Origin: an uncultured Lachnospiraceae bacterium
Lineage (GTDB): Bacteria; Bacillota; Clostridia; Lachnospirales; Lachnospiraceae
Direction of reading: 5' to 3'
NCBI GenBank assembly: GCA_900317555.1
Contig: ONHF01000008.1
Span: forward strand, 30,910-94,909
DNA length: 64,000 bases
The notes under the pieces were generated by a model. The model was given only the letters and a program-made list of their open reading frames with translations, searched no databases and had not been told where the DNA came from. A program made the translations under genes and the position numbers. Of the stretch, positions 35,537 through 45,954 are shown piece after piece (position 1 is the first letter of the stretch; each line of letters opens with the position of its first letter).

Positions 35537-36745
35537 ATGAAAACCATTGGAATCATCGCCGAATGCAACCCTTTACATAAAGGTCATGAATATCTTCTGC
35601 GGGAGGCGAAGAAGCGCTCCGGGGCAGACTACGTGATTGTCATCATGAGTGGTGATTTTGTGCAGCGCGGAGAGCCGGCCGTCTTCGACAAGGAGCAGCG
35701 GACGAAAACCCTTCTATCCTCCGGAGCAGACCTCGTACTGCAGCTTCCGGTTCTGTACTCGTGCGCCGCAGCGGAATATTTCGCGCGCGGCGCGGTTCTG
35801 TCCCTTGGCGCAACACGGCTTGTAAGCGAACTGTGGTTCGGATCGGAAAGCGGGGATGAACCGCTCCTTCAAAGGAACGCCGCGTTTCTTGAGAATGAGC
35901 CTGCGGAGTACCGGAGATTCCTCAGGAAATATCTTGCGGAAGGCATTGCCTTTCCGCTTGCCAGCGCGAAGGCGGCAAAGGCATGCGGACTTGCAAGAGA
36001 CCTCCGCGTAAATCTGGATCTTAGGGCCAACGACCTTCTGGGCACACTTTATATCCGGACAATACGAAAGTACGGACTTCCTTTGAAGGCGCATGCTCTG
36101 CCGAGGGTTCCCGCTCCCAGTGCTTCCGGTATCCGCCGGGAGCTGCTTTCCCGCAGAGACAACAGAGGATACGCTTCCGGCGCCTTCTGCATGTCGCCGG
36201 ATGACTTCTCGGCACAGCTGGAAGCGGTATTATTTGAACTGTTTTCCGCCATCCGTGCAGGATACAATACGTCTCTCACGGATTACCTCGATGTTACGCC
36301 GGATACCGGGAACAGAATACGGCGCTGTTTTCCGCGCTATACAAGCTTTACCGGCTTCTGCGCGGCACTGAAATCGAAAGATCTGACCTATACCAGAATC
36401 AGCCGTGTTCTGACACACATCCTTCTGGGTATTACCAAGGATACCATGAAGGCTGCGGAAGATGCAGGTAACATCGGGTACCTGCGTGTGCTGGGAATGC
36501 GGAAAGACGCTTCCTGTCTTCTCTCCGCTCTTGTGAAAAGCAGTTCCGTCCCTGTCATCACCAATGCTTCCAGCGTACCGGAACTGTCTGCGCCGTTTGA
36601 AAGACTTCTCGCCGCCGACTACCGGGCAGGAGAACTCTACCGGATGATCCGGCGGCAGAAAATTCTCTCCGGCTGCGGAAAAGCAGACCTCGATTGCGTT
36701 GCCCCGCTTCTGTCCGAATACTCATCGGAGCTTGTCAAGGTATAG
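35537..36745 (+). CDS. tmcAL: tRNA(Met) cytidine acetate ligase TmcAL (YlbM)
   Basis: A 402-residue nucleotidyltransferase-fold protein. MKTIGIIAECNPLHKGHEYL contains the HxGH ATP-binding motif (HKGH), followed by MSGDFVQRGEPAVFDKEQRT and LPRVPAPSASGIRRELLSRR. B. subtilis TmcAL acetylates C34 of elongator tRNA-Met using acetate and ATP, which fits a neighbour of pta-ackA. The ATG at 35537 has AAGGA nine bases upstream. The 3' end overlaps the convergent VanW gene by 24 bp. Confidence 0.93.
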   Translation: MKTIGIIAECNPLHKGHEYLLREAKKRSGADYVIVIMSGDFVQRGEPAVFDKEQRTKTLLSSGADLVLQLPVLYSCAAAEYFARGAVLSLGATRLVSELWFGSESGDEPLLQRNAAFLENEPAEYRRFLRKYLAEGIAFPLASAKAAKACGLARDLRVNLDLRANDLLGTLYIRTIRKYGLPLKAHALPRVPAPSASGIRRELLSRRDNRGYASGAFCMSPDDFSAQLEAVLFELFSAIRAGYNTSLTDYLDVTPDTGNRIRRCFPRYTSFTGFCAALKSKDLTYTRISRVLTHILLGITKDTMKAAEDAGNIGYLRVLGMRKDASCLLSALVKSSSVPVITNASSVPELSAPFERLLAADYRAGELYRMIRRQKILSGCGKADLDCVAPLLSEYSSELVKV

Positions 36746-37666
36746 CGGATTCCGTGCGGCCATACGCCGTGTGCTGTTTTCTCTCGCCGACGCGACAGAA
36801 CCCTGATAATAATTGTACCCTAGATCTCTGGTGGCGATTTTCTTTCCGTTTTTCCATGTATCGATGAAATTGTGGTAGACAAGCCTGTCCTTCTGTTCGC
36901 TTCGAAGGACATAGCTCTTTCCCTGCAGCAGATCCTGACGCGCGCTGACAAGAAAGATCCGCAGCTGCTTCGAGACATGATCCCGGCCGGCGAGAATAAC
37001 AACCGGACAGGCATACGGGTTGGTAAAGCGGAAATCCCATCGGCCGTAAACAACCGATGCGTCAAACCCGTCCGGCGCATATCCAACCTGCAGGGTGTGC
37101 GCGTGCCGCTCGAGGATCTGCATACCGCCGGAGAGCGCCGCGTGGTACAAAACAGACGAAACCTGACAGATTCCGCCGCCCACCGTGCGTTCCATCCGCG
37201 CGCTGGTAATGGACGGAGCTTCCACATATCCCCGCTCTGTTGTCCTCTCTCCCAGCGTCTCATTGTAAGAAAAATTCTGATAAGCCCCGACAACCGTGTT
37301 ATTCAGGTAAGTGCAGGCAGCATCCGCGTTCACCGCGCTTTCCGGGAAAGCCTGATAGGAAGAAGCATAGGAAGAAAGAATGACCGGCTCGAACGTCCGC
37401 GCTTCCTGCTGTGTCATTCCCTGCGTCAGGATTTTGACGGATGAAGGGCTCAGCAGACGCTCCGCCATATTCTCCGCTGTTTCTGCGCGGTCCTGCATGG
37501 CAGCCGTCCGGGCGGAATTTCCGCTTCCCGCGAAGACCGGAAGCGCATAAAAAAACAGACTCATTCCCGCCGTGTAAACCGCCGCGGCAAAGGCCGCCAC
37601 GCGCAGATGTCCGCGATGCTTCCGGTTACCTCTGCCACTGCTTCGAGAGTCTGTTCTTCGAATCAT
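36722..37666 (-). CDS. VanW family envelope protein
   Basis: A 314-residue protein with a basic N-terminus and one signal-anchor helix (about 21-47). The VanW domain is clear: GGGICQVSSVLYHAALSGGM, RHAHTLQVGYAPDGFDASVV, YGRWDFRFTNPYACPVVI. The VanW function is unsettled; the domain is associated with glycopeptide resistance loci and peptidoglycan-linked proteins. No G5 or peptidoglycan-binding domain is visible. It follows the SseB-like gene by 9 bp, with AGGA before the ATG. Confidence 0.88.
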   Translation of the reverse strand: MIRRTDSRSSGRGNRKHRGHLRVAAFAAAVYTAGMSLFFYALPVFAGSGNSARTAAMQDRAETAENMAERLLSPSSVKILTQGMTQQEARTFEPVILSSYASSYQAFPESAVNADAACTYLNNTVVGAYQNFSYNETLGERTTERGYVEAPSITSARMERTVGGGICQVSSVLYHAALSGGMQILERHAHTLQVGYAPDGFDASVVYGRWDFRFTNPYACPVVILAGRDHVSKQLRIFLVSARQDLLQGKSYVLRSEQKDRLVYHNFIDTWKNGKKIATRDLGYNYYQGSVASARENSTRRMAARNPLYLDKLR

Positions 37667-37675
37667 TGTATTGTC

Positions 37676-38914
37676 CTACTCTTGTGTTTTCGGAGCGTAT
37701 TTCTGTGAAAGATCAAGAAACTCCTGTCTCGGAAAGACAATGCCCTCTCCAAGATTATTAATCACAATGCCCGTCATCTGCTCCGCGGGAATCCTGCCGA
37801 TGACATTCACGATTTCCCTGTAGTTCATAATGTTCGGCGCTGCCGTCCCCGGGAACGAAGACTTTGCGAATTCTTCCTGATCGGTATAAAGCGGCAGAAA
37901 TTCTGCCGTTTTGCCGTCCTTCGCCTTGACGCGCAGAGGAAGGACATTGACGATTATGTTCTTCTCGGCATTTCCCATCCGTGTCCGAACTTCGGAAGCT
38001 TCGAGCGGCTTGCCGCTTTCCTTATCGAGAAACTGTACCGGAATAATGAAACGGGAAGCGATCGTCTGCTGCTCCATAAACGAACGGAACGCGTCGATAC
38101 GTTTCTGATGATTGTCGTACTTGACAGGCCAGCTCGCTTCGCCCTTGAACTCCAGCATGGCTCTTACGAGCGCCGGCGCCTCCAAAGGACGCTTGTCCTC
38201 ATTCAGGAAGAACGGCGGGGCTACAACCTCATCCCTTTGAATCGCCCAGCGGTACCATCCGTTGTCCACCATGATCCTGTCAATGCCGAGATTGAACAGT
38301 CTTGTAAAGAAGCGGCTCTCTTTATCCGATCCGCACCCCTGCACTTTCAGCACAGTTACTCTGCGGTACAGCTTTCCGAACAGTTCCGCCGCTTTCTTCG
38401 CGTGCTCTTCCGAAAGATAGAGCTGCGCGAAGCCGTCAAACAGAAACGGATACAGATACTGTGTCTTCTTCGCGGCATCGACAGCGCCGGTAGCAAGGTC
38501 AAACAGAACATAATACGTTTCCGCTTCCTGTACCCTGCGGAGCAGCTCATTGTACAGAACCCTGTCATTTTCCTCGAAATGATCCAGCGCGCTATACCTG
38601 TTATAGGCAGGGTACGAGGCCTTCAGAAACATCAGTTCATGGAGCGGGAGTTCTGCAAGTGCTTCCGGATCAAGCTTCGGTTCGTAGATCAGCTGTCCCA
38701 GCTCTTCCTTGCGTGCATCGGTAAGCGGATCATCCGGCTTCAATACAGTTCCGTCCGCAGCCCGCATCTGCGAAACCGGTAAGTTTACCGGCCAGCGCAG
38801 ATCTTTGTGTGCTTCCTTCTGCCTTTTCACACAATCGTCGTGCGCTTCCTTTTTCTGCGCCTGCTCTGCAGCCACGATCTCCTGTTCCTTCTTTTTCCTG
38901 TTAAACAGCCCCAT
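37676..38914 (-). CDS. SseB N-terminal domain protein
   Basis: A 412-residue soluble protein. The SseB fold is at the C-terminal end (about 285-405): FIIPVQFLDKESGKPLEASE, NVLPLRVKAKDGKTAEFLPL, YTDQEEFAKSSFPGTAAPNI, VIGRIPAEQMTGIVINNLGE. The middle (about 100-270) is an unrecognised helical domain. The N-terminus is a charged coil (GLFNRKKKEQEIVAAEQAQK). Function unknown; SseB domains also occur in rhodanese-like and secretion-associated proteins. The ATG at 38914 follows GAGGG. It has its own promoter and leads vanW. Confidence 0.75.
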   Translation of the reverse strand: MGLFNRKKKEQEIVAAEQAQKKEAHDDCVKRQKEAHKDLRWPVNLPVSQMRAADGTVLKPDDPLTDARKEELGQLIYEPKLDPEALAELPLHELMFLKASYPAYNRYSALDHFEENDRVLYNELLRRVQEAETYYVLFDLATGAVDAAKKTQYLYPFLFDGFAQLYLSEEHAKKAAELFGKLYRRVTVLKVQGCGSDKESRFFTRLFNLGIDRIMVDNGWYRWAIQRDEVVAPPFFLNEDKRPLEAPALVRAMLEFKGEASWPVKYDNHQKRIDAFRSFMEQQTIASRFIIPVQFLDKESGKPLEASEVRTRMGNAEKNIIVNVLPLRVKAKDGKTAEFLPLYTDQEEFAKSSFPGTAAPNIMNYREIVNVIGRIPAEQMTGIVINNLGEGIVFPRQEFLDLSQKYAPKTQE

Positions 38915-38952
38915 GTAACCGTTTCCCTCTTTTCCATTCCGTAATATCATTC

Positions 38953-38981
38953 AGTATAGCGTATCCGTATAAGCTTGTGAA
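38953..38981 (-). promoter_or_regulatory. Promoter for the sseB-like / vanW operon
   Basis: On the minus strand: TTCACA (38976-38981), 17-bp spacer, TATACT (38953-38958), 38 bp before the start codon. Confidence 0.7.
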
Positions 38982-39039
38982 GAGAGCCTGCGCCGCACGG
39001 AAGCGCCGCCGTCAAGGCTCTTCTTCCGCGCTTTGGAGA

Positions 39040-39342
39040 TCAGATCTCAAAATCGAGACACACCCGGCTCCTGGTATTCGGGCGCACCACGCCGTTCGCG
39101 ACCGCAAGGTGATCGGGATGCACCGCGTATCCTTTTAAAGCCTCTTCATTCTCAAACGTCGAATCCAGCATCAGATCCGCGTTTGAGCTGCCAAGATGCT
39201 CTGTCTGTACATGAATCTCTACAAGTCCCGGAATTCTGCCCTGCAGGCCCTCAAGGCCTTCTTTGATTTTTCGGGCGGTCTCCGCCTTCTTCTCTGCCGT
39301 AAATTCATCTTTGAGCTGCCATAGAATGACATGTCTGACCAT
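39040..39342 (-). CDS. Dabb (stress-responsive A/B barrel) family protein
   Basis: A 100-residue ferredoxin-like A/B barrel: MVRHVILWQLKDEFTAEKKA, GIPGLVEIHVQTEHLGSSNA, DLMLDSTFENEEALKGYAVH, PDHLAVANGVVRPNTRSRVC. Family members form dimers; function here is unknown. The ATG at 39342 has AAGGAGG eight bases upstream. It overlaps the end of the CDF gene by 38 bp in another frame, so the two are translated from one transcript. Confidence 0.88.
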   Translation of the reverse strand: MVRHVILWQLKDEFTAEKKAETARKIKEGLEGLQGRIPGLVEIHVQTEHLGSSNADLMLDSTFENEEALKGYAVHPDHLAVANGVVRPNTRSRVCLDFEI

Positions 39343-40282
39343 TTTTCTCATCCTCCTTTTCTGCTTCAGCCGCATCTGCCGCCGAATCCGGAATAATATC
39401 AATGTAACACTGATCGAAGCGTCCGCGGAGCCTTTCGTAGATTGCCCGGTTCGCCATCGCCAGATGTTTTACCGAAACCAGATCGGATTCACTGTTTATA
39501 TAGATTTCGATCCATGTCTTTCTGCCTGTTCTGATTACTTCCAGAAACGTAATATCGCAGGAATACTTCGAGAGCTCTTCTTCCGCGATCCCGCGCACCT
39601 CTTCGACGACCTCCTTCGGTGCGGAAAAAAGGAGCAGCTCCTTCAGGTTTCTGCGGATAGCCCGCACCGGTTCTACAAGCAGTGATAAAGTCAGGGCAAT
39701 CGCGACCACAGGGTCCATGTAAGGGATCAGGAAATCCGCCTTCGTTCCCTTTAAAAACCATGTTAACAGAAAGGCAGCGGCTATGCCAAGGCTTGAGAAT
39801 ATGTCCAGCTTCCAGGCATAGAGCTCCGACCTGATAATTTCAGAAGCGTATTTATTACTGAAATAACGCAGGAACAGATAAACCAGAAGGCATCCAAGCG
39901 TGATGATAATCTCAAAAGACGCGACATCTTCCGCCTTCACCATGTGTCCTCCCGATAGAATCAGCCGGATATTCAGGATGATCGTCGTCACGCAGACAGT
40001 CAGCAGAACGCCGTATTTGATGACGATGAAAAGCGATTCCACCTGCCCGTAGCCATACGGATGGCGCTCGGTTTCCGGTTTGTACAGAAACGGGATTAAA
40101 AGCAGAAACGGGCCGATCAGGACAAGATCCACGCCGTCAAACAGACAGTCCATCAGGATTGTATGGGAGCCGGTCATAAAAAAAGATACAAACTCGGCCA
40201 CTACAAACGCGGCGCTTCCCGCGAAGGAGAGCCGCATGGCGTGTTTTTCAGTTCGAAGTTTCTTTTCTTCGGTAGATTTCAT
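39305..40282 (-). CDS. Cation diffusion facilitator family transporter
   Basis: A 325-residue CDF protein with six predicted membrane helices and a C-terminal cytoplasmic domain. TM2 has the acidic site (MDCLFDGVD, D45/D49/D52) and the HPYGYGQVE loop is intact. In TM5 the usual HxxxD is AWKLD (A156, D160), so the zinc-site His is absent and metal specificity is unclear. The C-terminal tail is unusually acidic then ends GQTCHSMAAQR. It follows oppC by 18 bp, though the SD is poor. The last residues overlap the Dabb gene. Confidence 0.87.
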   Translation of the reverse strand: MKSTEEKKLRTEKHAMRLSFAGSAAFVVAEFVSFFMTGSHTILMDCLFDGVDLVLIGPFLLLIPFLYKPETERHPYGYGQVESLFIVIKYGVLLTVCVTTIILNIRLILSGGHMVKAEDVASFEIIITLGCLLVYLFLRYFSNKYASEIIRSELYAWKLDIFSSLGIAAAFLLTWFLKGTKADFLIPYMDPVVAIALTLSLLVEPVRAIRRNLKELLLFSAPKEVVEEVRGIAEEELSKYSCDITFLEVIRTGRKTWIEIYINSESDLVSVKHLAMANRAIYERLRGRFDQCYIDIIPDSAADAAEAEKEDEKNGQTCHSMAAQR

Positions 40283-40300
40283 AAAAGTTTGAATAAATAA

Positions 40301-41149
40301 TTATCGTATTGTCGTGGGGTCCATCGCATCCCGGAGCGCGTCTCCGATGAAGTTCACGCAGATGACAAGGACCACGATCATCAGGCCCGGACTCAGCCAC
40401 ATCCAGGGCATCTGTGTCAGAACCGTGATCGACTCGGCTCCGTTTAACAGGTTTCCAAGGCTTGCATCCGGCGGCTGCACACCCATACCGAGAAATGAGA
40501 GCGTTGCCTCATCCAGAATGGAAATTGCCATGACGCTTGTCGCGAAAACCAGAATCGGGGCAACGGTGTTGGGCAGGATATCGCTCGCCATGATATAGCT
40601 CTGCGGCATACCGGCGATCATGGAGGATTTGACAAAATCCTGCTCTTTGAGTGCCATGACATTGCCGCGGACGAGTCTCGTGACACCCGGCCAGTCCACA
40701 AAACCGAGAATCAGGATGATATTCCACATGCCTGGCTCGAAAATCGCGCCGGCTACCAGTATCAGAAGAATATACGGAAACGACATAACCATGTCCGTGA
40801 ACCGCATGATGATCATATCCACGATCCCGCCAAAATATCCTGCGATCAGGCCGAGAATAACGCCAATCCCTGTAGATAACACTGTCGCGAGAAAACCGAC
40901 CAGAAGCGATACGCGGGTTCCGTACAGAAGGCGGCTCAGCATGTCGCGGCCGATCGAGTCCGTACCCAGAAGGTGCGCAGCTGACGGAGGTGCCGAAAAC
41001 TCCGGGTTGATGGCGTTGGGATCATACGGAGAAATGAACGGCGCGAGCACCGAAAACACGATAATCACCGCTACGATGACAAGGCTCACGACGCCGGCCT
41101 TATGGTATTTAAAACGCCGGATCACCGACTGCAGATAGGTTTCTTCCAT
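40301..41149 (-). CDS. oppC: Oligopeptide ABC transporter permease (OppC type)
   Basis: A 282-residue permease: N-terminal TM, LGTDSIGRDMLSRLLYGTRV (family signature), then the EAA loop near MIAGMPQSYIMASDILPNTV, and further helices ending DALRDAMDPTTIR. It forms the membrane channel with OppB. GAGGAAAG SD. Last transporter gene in the order oppA-D-F-B-C. Confidence 0.93.
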   Translation of the reverse strand: MEETYLQSVIRRFKYHKAGVVSLVIVAVIIVFSVLAPFISPYDPNAINPEFSAPPSAAHLLGTDSIGRDMLSRLLYGTRVSLLVGFLATVLSTGIGVILGLIAGYFGGIVDMIIMRFTDMVMSFPYILLILVAGAIFEPGMWNIILILGFVDWPGVTRLVRGNVMALKEQDFVKSSMIAGMPQSYIMASDILPNTVAPILVFATSVMAISILDEATLSFLGMGVQPPDASLGNLLNGAESITVLTQMPWMWLSPGLMIVVLVICVNFIGDALRDAMDPTTIR

Positions 41150-41161
41150 ATTCTTTCCTCG

Positions 41162-42109
41162 CTACTCATAGCGGACCGAAGGATCCGCAAACGCGTACAG
41201 GATATCCGTCAGAAGGTTTCCGAGAAGCACAACAACCGCGGACAGCAGACAGACCGCCATAATCACCGGATAGTCTCTCTGCAGGATCGCGTTCATGGTC
41301 ATCAGCCCAAGACCGGGCCAGGAAAACACCTGTTCAATGACAATGGACCCGCCGAACAGGCCCGGGATCTCCATGCCGATGACCGTGATAATCGGTATCA
41401 GCGCGTTCCGCAGCGCGTGCTTGTAGATCACCGTAAATCTTCCGATTCCCTTCGCCTGCTCGGTCCGCAGATAATCCTTATTCAGAATCTCCAGCATAGC
41501 CGAACGGATATACCGGATATTTCGGCCTGCCATGCCGAAGGCAAGCACCAGCACCGGCATGATCAGATAACGGATCTGCACGCCGCTGCCGGCAGAGCCG
41601 AGCTGCCGCATACCGCCGGAAGGCAGCACGCCCAGCCGTACTGTAAAAATATAAATCAGGACCATGGCCATAAAAAACTGCGGAACACTCTGCCCGAGGA
41701 ATGCCGCCGTAACAATCGCGTAGTCTCTGCGCGAATGCTGGTGCACCGCGCTGAAGACGCCCCCCGCCACCGCGAGAACAAGACTGAGCAGCAGCGCGCT
41801 TCCCATCAGAATCAGTGTCGGTCCGATATGTGTGCGGATCATCGAAGATACTGGTTCATAAGTTTTATAGGAGTAGCCGAAATCGCCCTTGAAAACCTGA
41901 AAGAGCCAGCGGACATACTGTACAGACACCGGCGCGTTGAGACCGAGATTCTGCGCTTTCTGCGCCAGAACTTCTTTCTGTACCTTCGGGCCGCCGCTGA
42001 TGATCTGGATCGGATTTCCTGCCATCGTCATAATCGCGAAATCAATGATTGTGATTCCGAAGAGAACGACAAGCGCAATCAGAAGCCGTTTTACGATATA
42101 TCTTGCCAT
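41162..42109 (-). CDS. oppB: Oligopeptide ABC transporter permease (OppB type)
   Basis: A 315-residue permease. MARYIVKRLLIALVVLFGIT is the usual OppB start, followed by a periplasmic-loop segment, six membrane helices and the EAA motif in LRTEQAKGIGRFTVIYKHAL. It ends YAFADPSVRYE. GGGGAGG SD. Directly abuts oppF (stop and next gene share the boundary at 42109/42110). Confidence 0.94.
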   Translation of the reverse strand: MARYIVKRLLIALVVLFGITIIDFAIMTMAGNPIQIISGGPKVQKEVLAQKAQNLGLNAPVSVQYVRWLFQVFKGDFGYSYKTYEPVSSMIRTHIGPTLILMGSALLLSLVLAVAGGVFSAVHQHSRRDYAIVTAAFLGQSVPQFFMAMVLIYIFTVRLGVLPSGGMRQLGSAGSGVQIRYLIMPVLVLAFGMAGRNIRYIRSAMLEILNKDYLRTEQAKGIGRFTVIYKHALRNALIPIITVIGMEIPGLFGGSIVIEQVFSWPGLGLMTMNAILQRDYPVIMAVCLLSAVVVLLGNLLTDILYAFADPSVRYE

Positions 42110-43124
42110 TCAATGCACCTCCCCGTCCCAGTTCCTGCCCTCCTGCTCCGCAAGGACTTTCCAGCAGGCGCAGCGATGCTCCGCGCGCTCATCCGCGTTC
42201 AGCAGCGGTTCCTGTTTCCTGCAGATATCTTTTGCGTAAGGGCAGCGGTCATGGAAGCGGCAGCCGGCCGGCAGATCGATCGCTGAAGGAACTTCGCCTC
42301 GCGGCGTAATCATCTCTCTTCCCCGCTTCAGAGGATCCGCGGAAGGAACTGCAGACAGCAGCATCCGGGAATACGGATGCTCCGGATGATGAAAAATGTC
42401 CGCGGCGCTGCCGATTTCAACGATTCTGCCAAGATACATGACCGCAGTCCGGTCACTGACATAATGTACGGCCCCAAGTCCGTGCGCAATGAACAGATAG
42501 GTAATACCCAAATCCTTCTGCAAGGAGCGCAGGAGATTTAATATCTGTGCCTGAATGGACATGTCAAGAGCGGATACCGGCTCATCGCAGACAATGACGC
42601 TGGGGCGCAGCGACAGCGCCCTTGCAATCGTGATCCGCTGCCTCTGTCCGCCGGAGAATTCGTGCGGATAGCGTTGTTTTGCGTTCCGCGGGAGTCCGAC
42701 CATGTCAAGCAGCTCATTCACACGCGCCGCCGCGCCGTCCCTGCTGACAATGCCGTGATAAAGCATCGGTTCGGAGAGTATGTCGTAAACGCGCTTCCTC
42801 GGATTCAGAGAGGAATACGGGTCCTGAAAAACCATCTGCAGCTGCGTCCGGATACGCGCCAGTTCTCTTCCTCTTAAAAGCGAGAGATCCTGTCCCTGAT
42901 AAAACACTTTCCCTGCCGTCGGCGTCTCTATGCCGACAAGCATTCTGCCGACTGTGGATTTGCCGCAGCCGGACTCTCCGACCAGTCCGAGCGTTTCGCC
43001 TTTATACAGGGAAAAGCTTACATCGGACGCCGCGTGAACAGCTTTTCTGCGGGAAGGAAGCAGGGAACTGCTCCGGAGAGGATATTCTTTTACAAGTCCT
43101 TCGGCTCTGACGATGACGTTCGAC

Positions 43125-43132
<8 letters not shown>
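42110..43132 (-). CDS. oppF: Oligopeptide ABC transporter ATP-binding protein (OppF type)
   Basis: A 340-residue ABC ATPase. Walker A GESGCGKST (about 54-62), signature FSGGQRQRITIARALSL, Walker B VIVCDEPVSALDMS, H-loop IAHGLGAVHYVSDR, and the C-terminal oligopeptide-type extension with CxxxCPYAKDIC (CRFHDRCPYAKDICRKQEPL), thought to bind an Fe-S cluster in some homologues. Overlaps oppD by 8 bp. Confidence 0.95.
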
Positions 43133-44108
<976 letters not shown>

Positions 44109-44129
44109 TACTTTCCCTTTCCGGTTTAT

Positions 44130-44174
44130 TTATAAAAGGCGCAGCCGTGGCGTCTCCACCACTTCTGCGCCTTT
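44130..44174 (-). terminator. Intra-operon hairpin between oppA and oppD
   Basis: On the minus strand AAAGGCGCAG / CTGCGCCTTT (10 bp) encloses an inner GTGG / CCAC stem and is followed by TATAAATAAA. The weak U-tract suggests partial termination or 3' protection of the oppA transcript. Confidence 0.6.
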
Positions 44175-44225
44175 CCGCATAATAATACAGTCGTCTCGGA
44201 TCAGATGTAAAGAATTTCTGCAAGA

Positions 44226-45917
44226 TTATTCCGCGATATCCCACTCCTGAATGTTGTTGTAAGAGCCGTACAGTGAAGGTGTCGCGTTCTGCAGCCGGCT
44301 GCTGACAACACCGAGATTGCTCATAAAGTACAGCGAGAACATCGGAACATCCTCAATCATCTTGTCATCGACGGTTCTGTAGAGTTTCTTCAGCTCATCT
44401 TCGGAAGAAGCTGTCTGCGTAGCGGCAAGTGCCTTCGCAACGTCCGGATTCTGATAGCCTCCGGTCCAGGACTCCTCGGCATTTACAAGAGAGTTCTCAT
44501 CCGCATAGAAATCGGCAGGTGTAATCGTATACTGCACAGAGAAAACATCAACATCATCCGTACCCGCAACGCTCATCAGCGTCGCGAAATCAACCGTATT
44601 GATTTTGACCTTAATGCCTGCCTGCGCGAGTTCCTGCTGGATAATCTGTGAAGCCTTGACCGCGAAATCATCCGAAGAGCTTACATAATACTGCAACTCG
44701 GTTGAAGAATCCCATTTGCCATCGGAAACCGCTTCGTCCACAAGCTTTTTCGCATCCTGCGGATCATACGGAATGGTCCCTTTGGAGGAATCATACAGTG
44801 GAGAGCCGCTCATGACAAAGCCGTCCGTGATCTCTCCGTGTCCTCCAAGGAGCGAGCTTAAAATAGTGTTTCTGTCAATCGCTTCAACAAACGCCTTGCG
44901 GACTCTTGCGTCGGTCACCTTCTTTGTATTGAAGAAGGTCATTTCATTTGTAACAGGCTCTGTCCAGACGGCCTTGACACCATCCAGCTTTTCCACGGCG
45001 TCGCGGTCCGTAGCAGGGATGGCTCCGGTCGAAGGATTAATGAAATCAATTTCACCGGATTTCAGTCCCGCAAGAAGCTCCGAGGGCTGTACGATTTTTA
45101 CGTTCAGCTTGTCAATCTTCGGGGCGCCGAACATGTATTTGTCGTTCGCGTGATAGCTGATATAGTGCGCGCTGTCATAGGAATCCAGCACATAAGGTCC
45201 GTCAACGACGTCCGGATGGTTGAACCAGTCATAGGTAAGCAGATCCTTTGCCGGAACATCCTTCAAAACATGCGAGGGCAGAATGCAAATCCAGGTTGCC
45301 ACATTATTGAGAAAGGTATTGAGGGACATCGGTGTCGTCGCGATAAATTCCAGATTCTTGTCATCGATCTTCTTCAGACCGTCAATTGACTCTGCTCCGG
45401 AAGGAGAAGCGCCGCCGTCAAAGCCTTTGAACATTGAAAAATCGAAATTATAGTTTGCAACTTCCGGACTTGTCATCCGCAGGATTGTAAAAATGACATC
45501 GTCCGATGTAACCGGCTGGCCGTCACTCCAGCTGGCATCGTCCCTGATCTTCACATGGAATGTCAGGTTGTCGTCCGTCGTAATGCTCTCCGCGAGCATA
45601 TAATCCACGCTGTTTTGCGAGTTGAACGATGCAAGCGGCAGAAACATCAGGCTCGTGGAATACAGATTGATAAACGTCCAGTCCATATTCAGCGGATTCA
45701 GTGTTCCAAGCTGGTCAGTTACACCGATATTGACAATTTTCTCTCCCGGTGCCGCTGTTGTATCCGCGGCTCCGGTAGCCGCCGCCTGCGCGGATGTTTC
45801 CGCGGCCGGTGCGGATTCCGCGGCCGTCTTCCCGCCGGTACTGCCACAGGAAGCGAGGGCGGCCGTCATTGACAGGGCAAGTACAGCCGCAAGTGCCTTT
45901 CTGATACCTTTTTTCAT
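44226..45917 (-). CDS. oppA: Oligopeptide-binding lipoprotein (SBP family 5)
   Basis: A 563-residue solute-binding protein. Signal peptide MKKGIRKALAAVLALSMTAA and lipobox LASC (Cys24), then an Ala/Ser/Thr-rich linker (25-60) and the SBP_bac_5 fold (NIGVTDQLGTLNPLNMDWTF, IRDDASWSDGQPVTSDDVIF, RVRKAFVEAIDRNTILSSLL). It captures peptides outside the cell for OppBCDF. The ATG at 45917 has GAGGAG upstream. Preceded by the C39-like gene at 37 bp. Confidence 0.94.
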   Translation of the reverse strand: MKKGIRKALAAVLALSMTAALASCGSTGGKTAAESAPAAETSAQAAATGAADTTAAPGEKIVNIGVTDQLGTLNPLNMDWTFINLYSTSLMFLPLASFNSQNSVDYMLAESITTDDNLTFHVKIRDDASWSDGQPVTSDDVIFTILRMTSPEVANYNFDFSMFKGFDGGASPSGAESIDGLKKIDDKNLEFIATTPMSLNTFLNNVATWICILPSHVLKDVPAKDLLTYDWFNHPDVVDGPYVLDSYDSAHYISYHANDKYMFGAPKIDKLNVKIVQPSELLAGLKSGEIDFINPSTGAIPATDRDAVEKLDGVKAVWTEPVTNEMTFFNTKKVTDARVRKAFVEAIDRNTILSSLLGGHGEITDGFVMSGSPLYDSSKGTIPYDPQDAKKLVDEAVSDGKWDSSTELQYYVSSSDDFAVKASQIIQQELAQAGIKVKINTVDFATLMSVAGTDDVDVFSVQYTITPADFYADENSLVNAEESWTGGYQNPDVAKALAATQTASSEDELKKLYRTVDDKMIEDVPMFSLYFMSNLGVVSSRLQNATPSLYGSYNNIQEWDIAE

Positions 45918-45954
45918 CCTTTTTCTCCTCATGATTTCTATAAACATACAGTTC

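Noticed and set aside
38990-39035. Terminator after the Dabb gene
   Set aside because: An AGAGCCT/AGGCTCT pairing exists, but the loop is long and poorly paired and there is no U-tract.
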